NCBI RefSeq assembly: GCF_030936135.1 | Contig: NC_082603.1 | Coordinates: 13,856,880-13,920,879, forward strand | Length of the DNA stretch: 64,000 nt | DNA from: Gavia stellata | Lineage: Eukaryota; Chordata; Aves; Gaviiformes; Gaviidae | Reading direction: 5' to 3' | Notes under the pieces: generated by a model | The model's database searches: none | What the model was told of the DNA's origin: nothing | The model's input: the letters and a program-made list of their open reading frames with translations, nothing else | In this document: positions 1 through 12,595 of the stretch, one piece after another | Position numbering within the stretch: the stretch's first letter is position 1 | Layout of the letters: the number at the start of each line of letters is the position of its first letter | Position numbers and translations under genes: made by a program

Positions 1-3000
1 TCAAAAACTCATTCACAGAAATGAGTTTTTTACTAAAAAGCTGCTGAATCTTTAAAACAAATGGCCCTTGATTACATGCTTATCTAACGTGGGATTTTAA
101 ATTTAAACTTACTTCAGTGATTTGCTCTTTGGCCTTGCCTATTGAAATAATAGTATACTATGGAGGAAACTAGCAGAAGCAGGTATTAATAATGAATGCT
201 TTTATTATTCTAATGCAGTTTCAATTTCATTTTTAGTTGGGCAAGTACTTATAGGGGACCAAAAAGGCTCTTATATAAAGATATGCTGCATAATTTGTTT
301 TGCATGCTCATTTGGAGTTCTGAGAGAAACTTTTTGGGACCTGAGCTGAGAAAGTCTTCCTAAGCAAATAAAACTATAATAGTGATCTAACACATGCCTT
401 CAACCATCTGTGCTTTGCTGGCTTATAAAATTTCTATGAGAGTTTGTTTTGATGATGTAAGCAGGATTTTCTCATGCTTTCTATGCACAAAAATACAGAC
501 AAATGCAGGAATATTACACTGCCATTCCATAAATGAAATATTGTCAGTAACCTGTTTTCTGTAGGAAACAATGTGATACTGGCACTCCATATCCTCTGCA
601 CTACTTATAAACCAGTAGGCCCAAGTCTTAGGAAAAAAAAGAAAATAACTTTTCCTACTCTTGTGGATTGCCTTTTTTCTCACCTTTCTTCTGTAAAAGC
701 AAGTATTATCAATAAACATTTTGCAAGTCTGATGCTCATGTTTAACAAAAGCTAGAAAGAGCTTAGAGAGCTCATCTGACATAGAACAGGAACAAATTAA
801 TATTGTGATTAACGTGAATTTCTAGAACGAAAACTTTCTCCTGAAGGGAGATACCATGTTTCTTTTACAGAGAGAAGAGTAAGAGGGCTATAATATTAAA
901 TCTCTGCGATGCTTTAAACATGCTAAACAGACTTAAAGCTATTTCCCTTAGAGTAAATATGAAGTGATGAAATTTTGGTTTTATTAAACTGGGTGGTAAA
1001 ACCGTCATAGCAGATTTCTCTATTTCCATAAAGTTTCTAGCTCAGTCATTAAGACTGAGTTTAAAAGGGTCCATGCTCTCGAGAACCTTTCTGCTAAATG
1101 AAAGCTTCTATTCTTCTGGTTTAGAAATACAGCTGAATACTTATAAACACAAAAGTAGCCCCTAGAGAGCCCTGTCTGAAATGTTCTCTGGACTATGCAT
1201 TTTGCAAATGTGCATTAAACTTTTGAAGCTGGCAAATCTTTGTAGGCCTGTTCTGCATTCAAAGAGACGGGTAATCTGCTCGCTTACTCATCTGTCTTTT
1301 ACTTTTCCGGTCAGGATTTCAATAACATGTTGAGAAATTAAATTTACAGTGTCATATTTTCTTTTATAGAATTAGAATATTTCCTTACTAAATCATTTAC
1401 CATGCAAAGATGTTGAAATCATGAGACGTCTATTGACGTCTTAACAGGTATGACAAAAATCCGACAATTTCTGCCTTCATCAAGTGTGCTGACATTAGAG
1501 CTTTGGCTGAAGCCCTTTTTGCCTATTTTTAAGTCTCCTCTGTGGATTTTGAAAATTCATCTCTCTATTGTTGGCTTACTAGTTTTCTGAAAAGAAAGGC
1601 AAGAAAACCAGAGGAAGATATACAAACATAAGGGCAAATGAGAGGCAAAACTGTAGTGAAGTCCCTATAGCATCTTAATTTACCCCAAGAATAAATTTAG
1701 TTCAGGTAATGTGGGAGAAGCAGGGAGGGTGAGTGAGAGAAATAAAAACTGAGAACTGTTCTTGTGTATATGTTTTATTTTTAAAAGCTGAAGTTAGATG
1801 TGCTATCCAGAAGGTGCTGAACAATTGACCATGTCTTCCTGCTCATTATTAATTACTCTTCTTTGTAGTTCTAGCAGTTTTATATCATTCCGACTTGGGG
1901 AGGGGATGACCAAAACACTACCGTTAAAAGTTTTTAAAATACTCTGGAGTAGAAGGACATAGGCTGGGGAGATAGTCCAGATATTGCAATGTCAGCAAAT
2001 TTAAACAGAGAGTGGTTTTAACAGGGGATTGGAAAGGGATTGTTGAATTTGGAGTGGAATGGTGACCCCACACTTATGGTGAATGCATCCAGAATAGCAC
2101 ATTTGACTGGAGCCTTGTACGCAGCACTGCCTTTCTTTTGCTAGGAAAACTTTCAAAAATTCAATCATCTTTGAAAAGCAGAAAGTAGATTTGAGTACCA
2201 GGGGAAAGAGTATGAAGCCTCGCAGAGCTTTTGCAGTCTTATAGAAAAGATGAAAAAAGGGTCTACAAGAGAGATCTAGAGATGTAGATGAGATTCAGCC
2301 AGGTTTTGGTAAAATGATGGGGGTAAACAAATCTACAGAAACATGTTCAGAAGCCATCTTTTAGCAGATAATATTTCAGCTGTAAATGATTTACTATGAG
2401 CAGTTCAGGTTCTTGTTGCTGATTGTTGTCTTCAAAAGCTTTCAGTGTCTTAGCAGTATTGGTTTTGGACTGTTAGGTTTTGTCTATATAGGAGTTACTG
2501 CAAGGTAAACATACAGATATGATACTGTAGTACAGTGGGCTTTTCTGCATTAATTTCCTTTATAGGCTATCGGTGGGCAAAAAGCACGAGGTAATCAATT
2601 CCACTTTCAATACCAGCCCCCGCGGAGTAGCTGTTGCATGTTGAATGCACCTAACAGCCTTCTTCCATACCCTAATGCCCACATCTGTGTTATTTGTGTA
2701 ACTTAGACCAGTCTTGCGGCCCTAGCATTATTCTAATTTTCTGTTGGTGCTATGAGGCAGCAAATAGTGATGTAGTTTAGTAACTCAGCCCCCTCTACCA
2801 ACGTCACTACAACAGAAACCTCAATTTAGATTTTGGATGTCTTGATTCTTATTTTCTCTATGCTGCATTATCTATTCTTTACATTTGCTCATCCTGTTCA
2901 CTGTAGGGTAGTCAGAGCAGATTATGGGATATATCGTGCTTCCCAGAAGTACTCTTTGCAAAAAACAATTCTTCCCAAAACCACACTACAACATCAGGCA

Positions 3001-6000
3001 ATGGGTACATTTTGAAATCACTCCCAGATATATGCCTTGCTGGAAACCTTCTTTGGCTATTGATTTTTCAAATATGCCAAAGCTTAAAGCTTTTATCTCC
3101 TTGAGTAGCTTTGGGTTCCATGTCACCTGAAGAGTATGTACATAAAGGAAAACACACAAATACAAACACACAACCATTCGTAATTCAGCCAGTGTGTTGG
3201 GACCTCCAGAGGATGAAAGACACTCAACAGCAAAGACAATCTGACCCTTATTCTGGTCTCCCTCTACTCTGCCCTGTTTTTCTTTTCAAGGTCAAGTGTA
3301 TTCTGCCATCTCTCAAACAAACACAACTATAAAACCCATGCTTCTTGCCTCTGTGGCAGCACCGTTGCTCTTTAATAGCAAATAAAAATGGTAACAAAAA
3401 AGTTTGTTGCTGTAGTAAGGATTCTTTAACCTGAAAACATTGTGAAGGAATGATCTGGATTATATTTAAGATAGGATAAAGAAACATGAAGGCTAGAAAT
3501 CTTTGTGCTTAGAGGCATAAATCAGTTATTGTTTTACTTAACTAAACAGTTTCTCACATCTAAAGAAGATATCCCATAATTTTCCCTTACATCCTTTTCT
3601 TGCACTTTCTATGGAAGCTGGTCACTTTCAAAGACAGAATACTGGACAAGATATGTGGTGCTTCTGCTCTGGCACAGCAGATCCAGTGCTGAAATTCAAG
3701 GTGACTTACGGCACAGCTGTTGTCCTTCGGTCCTGTAGCCTGTTCCCGCTGTCATCCTCTGGTAAGGTATGGCAGAGTGACAAGTCACCTAGATGTATTT
3801 AATGTAAAATGAAATATGTTGCTTTTTGTTGCTTCTGCTTATTAATTTTTTATTTTAATGGCATGTCATCTTAAAATATATACTTGAAAATACTTTTGAA
3901 CTAGGGAGCATATTAGTCTACAGGTCACTTTATTATTTATTTATGCTTTCTTCCCACACTGTCATGCTACCAAAATTGCAGCAAAGAGATCTTGATTTTT
4001 AGGAGAGCTAGGTAATGTCGCAGTGCAGAGAGAATAAAATAATCAATAATATCAGATATGATTATCTTTTTTGGTGTGTTTCCTACTGTTTTTTGAAGAC
4101 GTATATATACACACAGTCTGGCCCACAGTGTGTTTCCATATTTGCACACGAAAATACTAAAAGTTCTGATAAATCCTTTCCTGTTCTGACCTTCTAGAAC
4201 TCCACTGATTCAGTGGACCCTTTTGCATCCTGACCTGTAGCAGATATGGCCTGTTATGATAAACCATGGAAGGTTGTTTTTCACTACCAAAACCATGCAG
4301 TTTTCCATACACTTGATAGGAAAGGCTTGATGTTCTCAGGCTGCTGCATACATAACCTTCATCCCTATTTCACTGCATACAAGCTGAGAATTTGAGTTGG
4401 AAAGTAGCTAAGACAGCTCTTCGGCTAATCACCTGTGAAGGCAGAATTCCTCACAGGATATGTAAACTTGTAACTAGGTGTGAATGTCTAATGTAAATGC
4501 TAGACATGTAGGAGAAAAGTCAATTTCTAATACTTGTGTGGGGAACTGTTACTCCTTTCTGAGGAAAACTTGAATTATGACAGAGAAGTTACATTGAGAT
4601 CAATGTGAAGTTTTTGCTTTCAAGAAGAGTAGATATTAATGGCTACTGATGATAATCATGCATAATAATCTAGGCGAAAAATCATGCCTGAGCTGTATGT
4701 CCACAATGCCTGAATGTTTAGGCGAGCAGCGAGTAGAAAAGGCGGATGCATCCACCACTTCATATCAACTCCTTGCAAAGAATTCTAGCTGCAAGAGTGA
4801 GACTGTGCAATTCAAGATATGAAACAGATGAGACCTACAGAAATAAGTAGGGTGAGATACTTGCTGTTGGTTATTTTGAAATTAGTTGTGTGTAGTACAG
4901 TATCTCATTGTCTAATAAGATTTTGGTTTTCAATAGTTTGGTTTAAAATGTATTCTTAGGAGTTGCTGTTTTCTGGAAATTCTGGAAGATTTTTCCATGA
5001 GAATTGAGCACAGTTCCAGTTCCAGTAGAAATAGGCATACTTAGGGCACTCTTATATTAATGTCAACAGCAGCTGTGCATAAGTATCCAAGGACAGACTT
5101 TTTTTCCTCAGGGTATGTTTTACTTTGATGTTCCTAGAGTCTATAACCCTTTAAAGTTAATGGGAGTTACATGTTATAGTATGCATCAAGGAAAAAGATA
5201 TACCCTACAGTTAAATATGATAACATTCCTCGTCACAGACCAGTACTGGGCACTATGTTCATGTTGCTGGAAAACATACCTTGAATGAGGCTCTGAACTA
5301 GCGATTTGTGTAGTTATTTGCATCTGTCAGTGTGAACAGAAATAGATATATTGAGTTTGTCATGGCAATCGGTAGACTAACAGCAAGTTCTTACTGCGCC
5401 ATGACAAATCTTTAGCATGGCAAATCAGCAGTTCTGCAGCCTGCAGCTGCCAGCTCCCTTGCAGAGTCCTTCTGAGACAGGGACTAAACCAGGAAGTGCT
5501 TACCTGCTGAAAGTGATTTCCCTCAGGGTTCTGGAGGCCTGTGTGTGTCTAGGCCACTCCTCTTGCCACTATACAGGGTGCAGACAAGACTAGATTTTCT
5601 ATTTTTATATCACTCTGTATGTCCCTGGAATAGAATCTCCTTATAATTTTCCATCATTCCTTTTAGCACTGCATAATCATGCATGTGTGTGTTTATGCAC
5701 ATTTCTCAATGAGTTCATATGCCTTTGATGAACCTCTTTGCCTGGCTGTGAGACCATCTAGCTCTTACTCCCATTACTTGTGAAGCTCGCCACCTGCCTT
5801 CTTCAAGCTGCTGCTGCATAAGCACTTGGTTTGGTGTGATTCTTTGTTTTGTTATAAGAGACAATATCAATAACTATTTAACAACATAACCAGGCAGTGC
5901 CCCAGAAATGGGAATACAATGTTTACCTTTGAGTATATAGTAACATTTTATCTGCTTGCTCTGAATGACACCTTTTGTATGCAACACATTTTATATTGAT

Positions 6001-9000
6001 GAAGTAATGCCACAGCAGCTTCCTGCATCTGCTCTCTCTGCTGCCTGAAAGTGGCTGTAATTATTAACATGATAGCTAATCAACAAAAATAACTGCCAGA
6101 CACTATTTAATGGCCTCAAATTTCTCTTCTCCAGAAACTGAGGACATGAAAGTGAAAATGAGTGTGCAATATGTTTACTGATTGCAATATGTTCATGCTT
6201 ATCTCTTATGCATTTTGTGTTGAAATCCAGCAGCATTGTTCCACTGAAGTATGAGCCACGATATTGAACAAGAACCTGTTCTACAGTACTTGTTAAAAGG
6301 AGAATTAAAACAAAGCCTGCGGATACTGCTAACTTGTGATGATCTTCCTTGAAAATATCCATCTTCCACTGTAGTTGTAAACAAGTGGTATGCATGCTAT
6401 CTGCTATGAATGGTCATAACACTATTGTTTTAGTTGAGTAAGCTTTATATTTTAAACAGTATTGCCATCTTGTGGTTCTGACAAGTTTTATCATTCTGTT
6501 TCTTTTTGCAACCCTTTTTTTCTTTATTGTGTGGCAAGAATTCCTGAAATGCTATGACACATACAACAGAATTGGTATTGCCCCTCTTGCAAAACATTCA
6601 AGGAAAAAAATCTAAATGTGATAAACTATTTCATCAGTCCTTCAATAAGATAATTTATCTCCTTCCACTGAAAGGAAGGGAGTAGATAGCTAAGGTTTTT
6701 ATTAGAAGGGTCATTGTGAGACACCTGATTGTAAGAGCTGCCTTATTAATTATCACCCACTTTTGAAATGGAGTTTGTTTCAGGCACATATCCTTCAGCA
6801 AGTGTCTGGACTCTTCATCTGTGGCTCCTGGACCACTGATAATCCACAAGATCATCCATAGTCCAAAAAGAGACCTGTACTACCTTAAGAGTATTTTCAT
6901 TTCAGACATTAATGATAAGGGCGCAGAAAAATGTTCCAAATTCATAGTGGCAGAAGTCTAATTTTTTTTGTTCCTCTCAAAAAATCATTGTTTTCTGTGT
7001 TTGGACAGTGCTAATATTAAGGGGCCATGCTCTGATTCACTTGTGGACAATGTTAATCAATAATAATGTACCACTGTCACTGCCCTCAGAGGATGCCCTG
7101 ACAGAGTTCAAGACATGCAGCCCATTTGGCAATGGATGGGACAGCTCAGTACTACAAAGAGTGAATGCAATTAGCCTCTTGGTCCAAAAGACTGAAGATA
7201 CGATGCCTTTGTCACCTTTGGTGACAGGAAAGGCTCAAGCCTTTTTACTGCACCAGTCGTTTGTCAGATAACTCAAGAGGTCTGCCTTGTCAGATGAGTT
7301 GCTGAGCACCTGATGTTACATGGCCCCACCAAAAGAAAGAGGCTGTGACTTCTGCGGGAGCTTAAGAGGCAGGCAGGATTTTTTCTTCTCTCTTTTCTAT
7401 GAAAAATGTCAAGCTGCTTATTGTCTGCTCAAACTTTTAGAGAAAATAGCAAGTCTTATATCAGAACTACTTATGTTCTTGGTATTAAATCTTTTGGTAA
7501 CCCTAAGAGAGTGCTACCCATCACATCCAGAGCCAGGGCTTTCGATATCTGAAGCCAAGGCCCTGTAAACAAATGATGGTTTCCCTGGGGCTTTGCTCTT
7601 TCCCACTCATCTTGGAATTGTTCTACCTGGTATAAAATCAGTAGTTTTCAATAGTCTGGATTTGAGGTCCTGTAGAAATCTCCTAAGTACTGAGCAGGTA
7701 CCCCTGAAAATCCCGCCTAGGTAAAACACTGTATAGTGTACATGAACTCATGAACTTGTTGTTTTTCTTTCAGGACACTGTTTCAGGCTGAGCCTATGAA
7801 CAAGGATTTCCTGTTTTGCAGGTAAATTCTAGGGACACCACATTGTCAGGGAGGGAAGTTTACTGACAAAGAACTTTTCTTGATAAACCAAGGATTCCTG
7901 ACAAACTTTCTCCATATTAAAGTTTATCAAAGCTGTACATGTCTGTGAAGTATTTTGCTTTTGATGAATCAATATCTTCTCATGAAAAAACCCTGTAGCC
8001 TCAGAAATTATGCAATCCTTGATTTACAGTATGATATGTGAAGAGATATGCATATTTGGCATCTTGGCACTTGGCACTTTACAAGATCACGGTCTAAAAA
8101 CCTATTTGGAATATTTTGTATTGCTAGTAAAAGACAACACACACCCCCCATCTCCCCACAAAGCACCACGAGTCTACGACAGGTGCTGCCATATAGTGGT
8201 ACTGTACTAAATCCTACACTATACACCTACACCATACACTTTACTCTCACCATGTTGATTTTTGGTCAAGCTGGTCCAAGTTGAAGTATTCTGTTTTAAC
8301 TTTCCTGGCGACAAATCTAAAAAGATGAGTTTGTGGAAGTAGTATCTTCAGACTGTAACGTCCCAAGATGAGTAGTCTTCTAATGGAAGTAAGCTAAACA
8401 CAAACAATAGGATCTGTATTTATGCTTGAGTTTCAGGGCTGAGTTATAATACTTATTGACATCCATTTCTTGTGCTTGAGCAGTGAGCACTGCTAGAAGA
8501 CTTGTGCTACATAGTTCCTATTTACTCCTAAAATGAGCAGCCAATCTTGAAAATACCATTTTGATTGGCAAGAAACTTTCTCTTTGTAATAAACCACAAA
8601 GCAAATATATGAAAATAAATTGAGATTTTAACAATATTTATGTCTTCTGATGGATAAAAACAGAAGACACCATTCTTTCACTGTAGCGATACTAGAAAAT
8701 GAAGAGTTATCATGGTTCGGGTTTCAGAACACACTACACATGATGTACCGCACATCCTTTACAGCTAGAATCCAGATTGGGGAGATAAAGGATGAGGATT
8801 ATGTTTATTTATGCATGAATGTAGTGAACATCTGCCAAAATCTATCTAGTTATTTTAATTCTCCATTTCAACAAAGTTGACCATCTGCTCTGTCATCAGC
8901 AAAGATCTTGTTCTAAAAGCTAAATCAAAAGATCACCTGTCTTGTGAACATTGTTCTCTCTTAACACAAACAAAATTTTAATGGTATCCATCTGTTGGTA

Positions 9001-10454
9001 TGATGGTGACCTGAAGCAGGTACATGCTCATTGAGTCAAAATTAGCAGCTGGAGCTGTAGTAAGCAGAATGACAATTAAAATATTTAGACTTTATCAATA
9101 ACTAAAAGGCATGAAATTAGGTGTACTGCTTAAAACAGTATAATTGTAATGAAGAATCTTCAGACACCAATAAATGCCAGGAAATTAAAATATATACATT
9201 TTCCTTAAGATGATGCTAAAGTCTGCTATGAAACTGTTGAACTTGTATTCTCTTTCTATTTCAGGATACACATTTAATAACAAAAAGATTCTATCACTGC
9301 ATATATATAAAATATAATACAATAATACAACAAATTGCCAATTAGTGTTTAACTGAGTTTTGTAATGTTCTGATTTTTAATATAATTCTCAAACTACAAA
9401 ATAGTACGGTCCATTTTTTACTTTTTTTCTTGTTTCCCTCCCTGCCAAAATGAGGGAAAATAAGAGGTAGGTGTTAGAACCTTTACATGACTTCAGTGCT
9501 CACTAACAGAAAATAAAAATGTTAGAGAAGAGGATATTATCATATCATTTGAGTTAGTTAATGGGCTTTTATATTGCTTGTACAGCCATCACTGGCTTTG
9601 CAGAATTTTATTGTGTTAGTTTTAACAAGAAGAAGGTGGAAGTTTTGCAGGACCATGAAGACTTCAATAAAGTGTTAGTTTCTCATAGGAGGAAATCTGC
9701 CAGAGTCAGTAATCATTAGGGACTGACCCCCCTGGCTCAGGCTGCCTGAGGAGCTGTGCTAGCAGGAAACTCCATGTGTCATTGCAGCCCAGGCCAGCTC
9801 AACCTGGGCCTCCAGACTGCTGCCAACACTTACTATGTTTTGTTACTGTTGTAAAAACTGGAAGTTTTCTCTAATTGAGGCTGCAGATAAGAGTACATAG
9901 TTGATACTTAGCACTTAGCAAAAAGGCAGCATTTATGTTATGTGCTTATTTGCAATTCACTAGAACTGTTTCATCTAGCATTGGAGTGAACTTGTTTCTG
10001 TGTGCTAAGTATAGTACTATCAGCAAAAATTACATGACTTCATCAATATCTCTCAATAGCAATTAGTGGTTATTTTCCAGAACAGTCCAATTTAGATTAA
10101 GCTAAACTACTACATTATTAGTACTTACATTATCCTGATGATCATGATCCAGCTTTTTTAATTAGGCACATCAGCATGTCTATGTAAGATTGCTCTTTTG
10201 TAGACAGTCTTTTCAAATTTTTTTTGTTGGAGACTCATTAGCCTTACTGACACATCATGTTGTGGTCCAAGACACACCTAGCAATCGGGCCTTATCTCTG
10301 AATTACATGTAATCTTTTTGAAATATTTTTTAATTGAACAATCATATGATTGTATTCAAGGAGTAGAGATGATTTGAAATAAAAAAAAAATTCTAGTTAT
10401 GCTTTACTACATGCAAACTTAGGCTGTAGATTAGTAGAGGTAACAGGCTAAAGC
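1..10454. other. AT-rich stretch with no supported gene
   Basis: I see no exon chain, no recognisable protein family and no structured RNA here on either strand. The longest open frame is 134 codons at 5,991-6,395 (minus); it resembles no family I know and has no splice or promoter context. A somewhat GC-richer patch lies at about 9,720-9,835 and I cannot assign it. By synteny with other vertebrates this side of the amylase cluster is a gene-poor interval, which fits. Confidence 0.6.
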
Positions 10455-10840
10455 ATGATATTTACTTGTGATGTAAGCAAATTTCTTTTCTCTCATATGA
10501 ATTTACCATGTCTCTTTCAAAATACTCACCACAGCACATTCAGCAGGTCCACCTGCAGGACAGCATGTCAGGGCAAAGCCACTTGGGGCACATCCCGCAG
10601 TACCTGCACAAAGCAGGCAGGGCAGGGCTGGCCAGGGAAGCAGCCACAGCCACCAGCACAGCCCAGTATGGCCAGGCAGGTCATTGGTGAGGTGGCCAGG
10701 TGCAGCCAAGGCAGGCAACTGAGCTGGCTGGTTGGGGTGAGGCTCACTGAGGTGCGGGGCCAGCCAGGGGTGTGGCTGGGACGCAGCTCAGGCAGGGAGT
10801 GAGCTTCAGGGCATCTCCACCTGCTCCTGCGTGGAGGTCC
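10455..10840. other. GC-rich unassigned segment 5' of the CR1 copy
   Basis: From about 10,530 the base composition changes abruptly from AT-rich to GC-rich, with many CAGG/GGCAGG-like words, and stays so up to the CR1 body. Open frames run through it on both strands, but the peptides are low-complexity and match nothing I recognise. It may be another old repeat into which, or beside which, the CR1 landed, or a 5' extension of the CR1 that is too diverged to read. I cannot decide. Confidence 0.35.
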
Positions 10841-12238
10841 TCCTGCAAGGATGAGGAAAAGGCTGAGGTACTTAATGCCTTCTTTGCCTCAGTCTTTAAC
10901 AGCCAGACCAGGTATCCTCAGGCTATTCAACTCCCTGAGCTGGAAGACAAGGTTGAAGAGCAAAATAAACTCCCCGTGATCCAGGAGGAAGCAGTTAATG
11001 ACCTGCTCTGCCACCTGGACACTCAGAAGTCCATGGGGCCTGATGGCATCCACCCAAGGGTGCTGAGGGAGCTGGCGGAGGAGCTTGCCAAGCTGCTGTC
11101 CATCATTTGTCAACAGTCCTGGTTAACAGGGGAGGTCCCAGACGACTGGAGGCTTTCCAACGTGACGCCTATCTACATAAAGGGCCGGAAGGAGGATCCG
11201 GGGAACTACAGGCCTGTCAGCCTGACCTCGGTGGCAGGGAAGATCATGGAGAGGCTCATCTTGAGGGTGCTCACAGGGCACGTGCAGGACAACCAAGGGA
11301 TCAGGCCCAGCCAGCACGGGTTCATGAAGGGCAGGTCCTGCTTGACCAACCTGATCTCCTTCTACGACCAGGTGACCTGCCTAATGGATGAGAGAAAGGC
11401 TGTGGATGTTGTCTGCCTGGACTTTAGTAAAGCCTTCGACACTGTCTCCCACAGTATTCTCCTGGAGAAGCTGCCGAATCGTGGCTTAGACAGGTGCACT
11501 CTTCGCTGGGTAGAAAACCGAGCCCAGAGAGTCGTGGTGAATGGAGTCAAATCCAGTTGGCAGCCGGTCACAAGTGGAGTCCCCCAGGGCTCAGTTTTGG
11601 GGACGGTCTTGTTTAATATATTTATCAATGATCTGGATGAGGGGATGGAGTGCACCCTCAGCAAGTTTGCAGACGACACCAAGTTGGGCGGGAGTGTTGA
11701 TCTGCTCAAGGGTAGGAAGGCTCTGCAGAGGGATCTGGGCAGGCTGGATCGATGGGCTGAGGCCAATTGTACGCAGTTCAACAAGGCCAAGTACTCTGCA
11801 TTGAGGTGCTGGAGAGTGTCCAGAGAAGGGCAATGAAGCTGGTGAGGTGCAGCTGAGGGAACTGGGGTTGTTCAGTCTGGAGAAGAGGAGGCTGAGGGGA
11901 GACCTCATCGCTCTCTACAATTACCTGAAAGGGGGTTGCAGAGAGGTGGGTGTTGGCCTCTTCTCCCAAGTGACTAGCGACAGGACAAGAAGAAACGGCC
12001 TCAAGTTGCGCCAGGGGAGGTTTAGGCTGGATATTAGGAAAAATCTCTTTACTAAGAGAGTGGTGAAACACTGGAACAGGCTATCCATGGAAGCGGTGGA
12101 GTCACCCTCACTGGAGGTGTTCAAGGAACGTGTGGATGTGGCATTGTGGGACATGGTTTAATGGGCATGGTGGTGTTGGGTTGATGGTTGGACTTGATGA
12201 TCTTACAGGTCCTTTCCAACCGTAGTGATTCTCTGTGT
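10840..12238 (+). mobile_element. CR1 LINE, 5'-truncated and internally deleted, with ORF2 reverse transcriptase remnant
   Basis: CR1 is the dominant non-LTR retrotransposon of birds; its ORF2 carries endonuclease and reverse transcriptase. Here the frame ending at 11,836 keeps RT motifs: [13 protein letters not shown] near its start, [46 protein letters not shown] and the catalytic box SKFADDTKL (about 11,661-11,690). The endonuclease part is missing, so the copy is 5'-truncated, as most are. After [14 protein letters not shown] the frame breaks: a stretch of the ORF2 C-terminal part is deleted and the text resumes at about 11,847 in another frame with [19 protein letters not shown] and ends near 12,161. 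The element ends with the usual CR1 tail, GGTTGGACTTGATGATCTTA, then CCTTTCCAACC and a degenerate ATTCTCTG terminal repeat near 12,230. It cannot encode an active protein. The 5' edge is approximate. Confidence 0.93.
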
Positions 12239-12595
12239 GAGTCCTCCATGAGCTGTGGTGTGGATGTCTGCTCCGCCATGGTCCTCTCCACGAGATGCAG
12301 AGGAATCTCTGCCCTGGCCCCTGGACCACCGCCTCCTCCCTTTCCTTCTCTGACCTTGGTGGTCGCAGGGCTGTTCCTCACACTTTTTTACTCACTCCTC
12401 TGCCTGTACAACATTTTTGTCTTTCTTAAATGTGCTCTCACAGAGGCACCACCAGTTTTCACTGAGGGACTCAGCTGTCCCCTGCGTTGCGCTGTTGTGG
12501 AGCCGGCTGGAACCGGCTGTGCCCGGCAGGGGGCAGCCTCGCGCCTTGTCTCCCAGAGGCCGCCCACCTCAGCACAGACACTCGATAGAGCCCTT
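12239..12595 (+). mobile_element. Possible old avian ERV/LTR-derived fragment beside the CR1 tail
   Basis: Directly after the CR1 end the sequence stays GC-rich and includes a run around CCATGGTCCTCTCCACGAG, GGAATCTCTGCCCTGGCCCC and GACCTTGGTGGTCGCAGGGC. This reads like a repeat family I associate with avian endogenous retroviral LTR or adjacent sequence. There is no coding potential I would trust and no TG...CA boundaries that I can place. Treat the family name as a guess; a RepeatMasker run against an avian library would settle it. Confidence 0.4.

Noticed and set aside
1425-1441. Two GACGTC palindromes close together (CRE-like)
   Set aside because: Isolated in gene-free DNA; two 6-bp palindromes are not enough to call a regulatory site.
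5991-6395. 134-codon minus-strand open frame
   Set aside because: Longest frame of the gene-free region, but the composition is ordinary translated AT-rich DNA, with no homology I know, no promoter and no splice context.
11107-11391. Second open frame of 94 codons inside the CR1
   Set aside because: Out-of-frame shadow of the reverse transcriptase frame, open because of GC-rich CR1 codon use.
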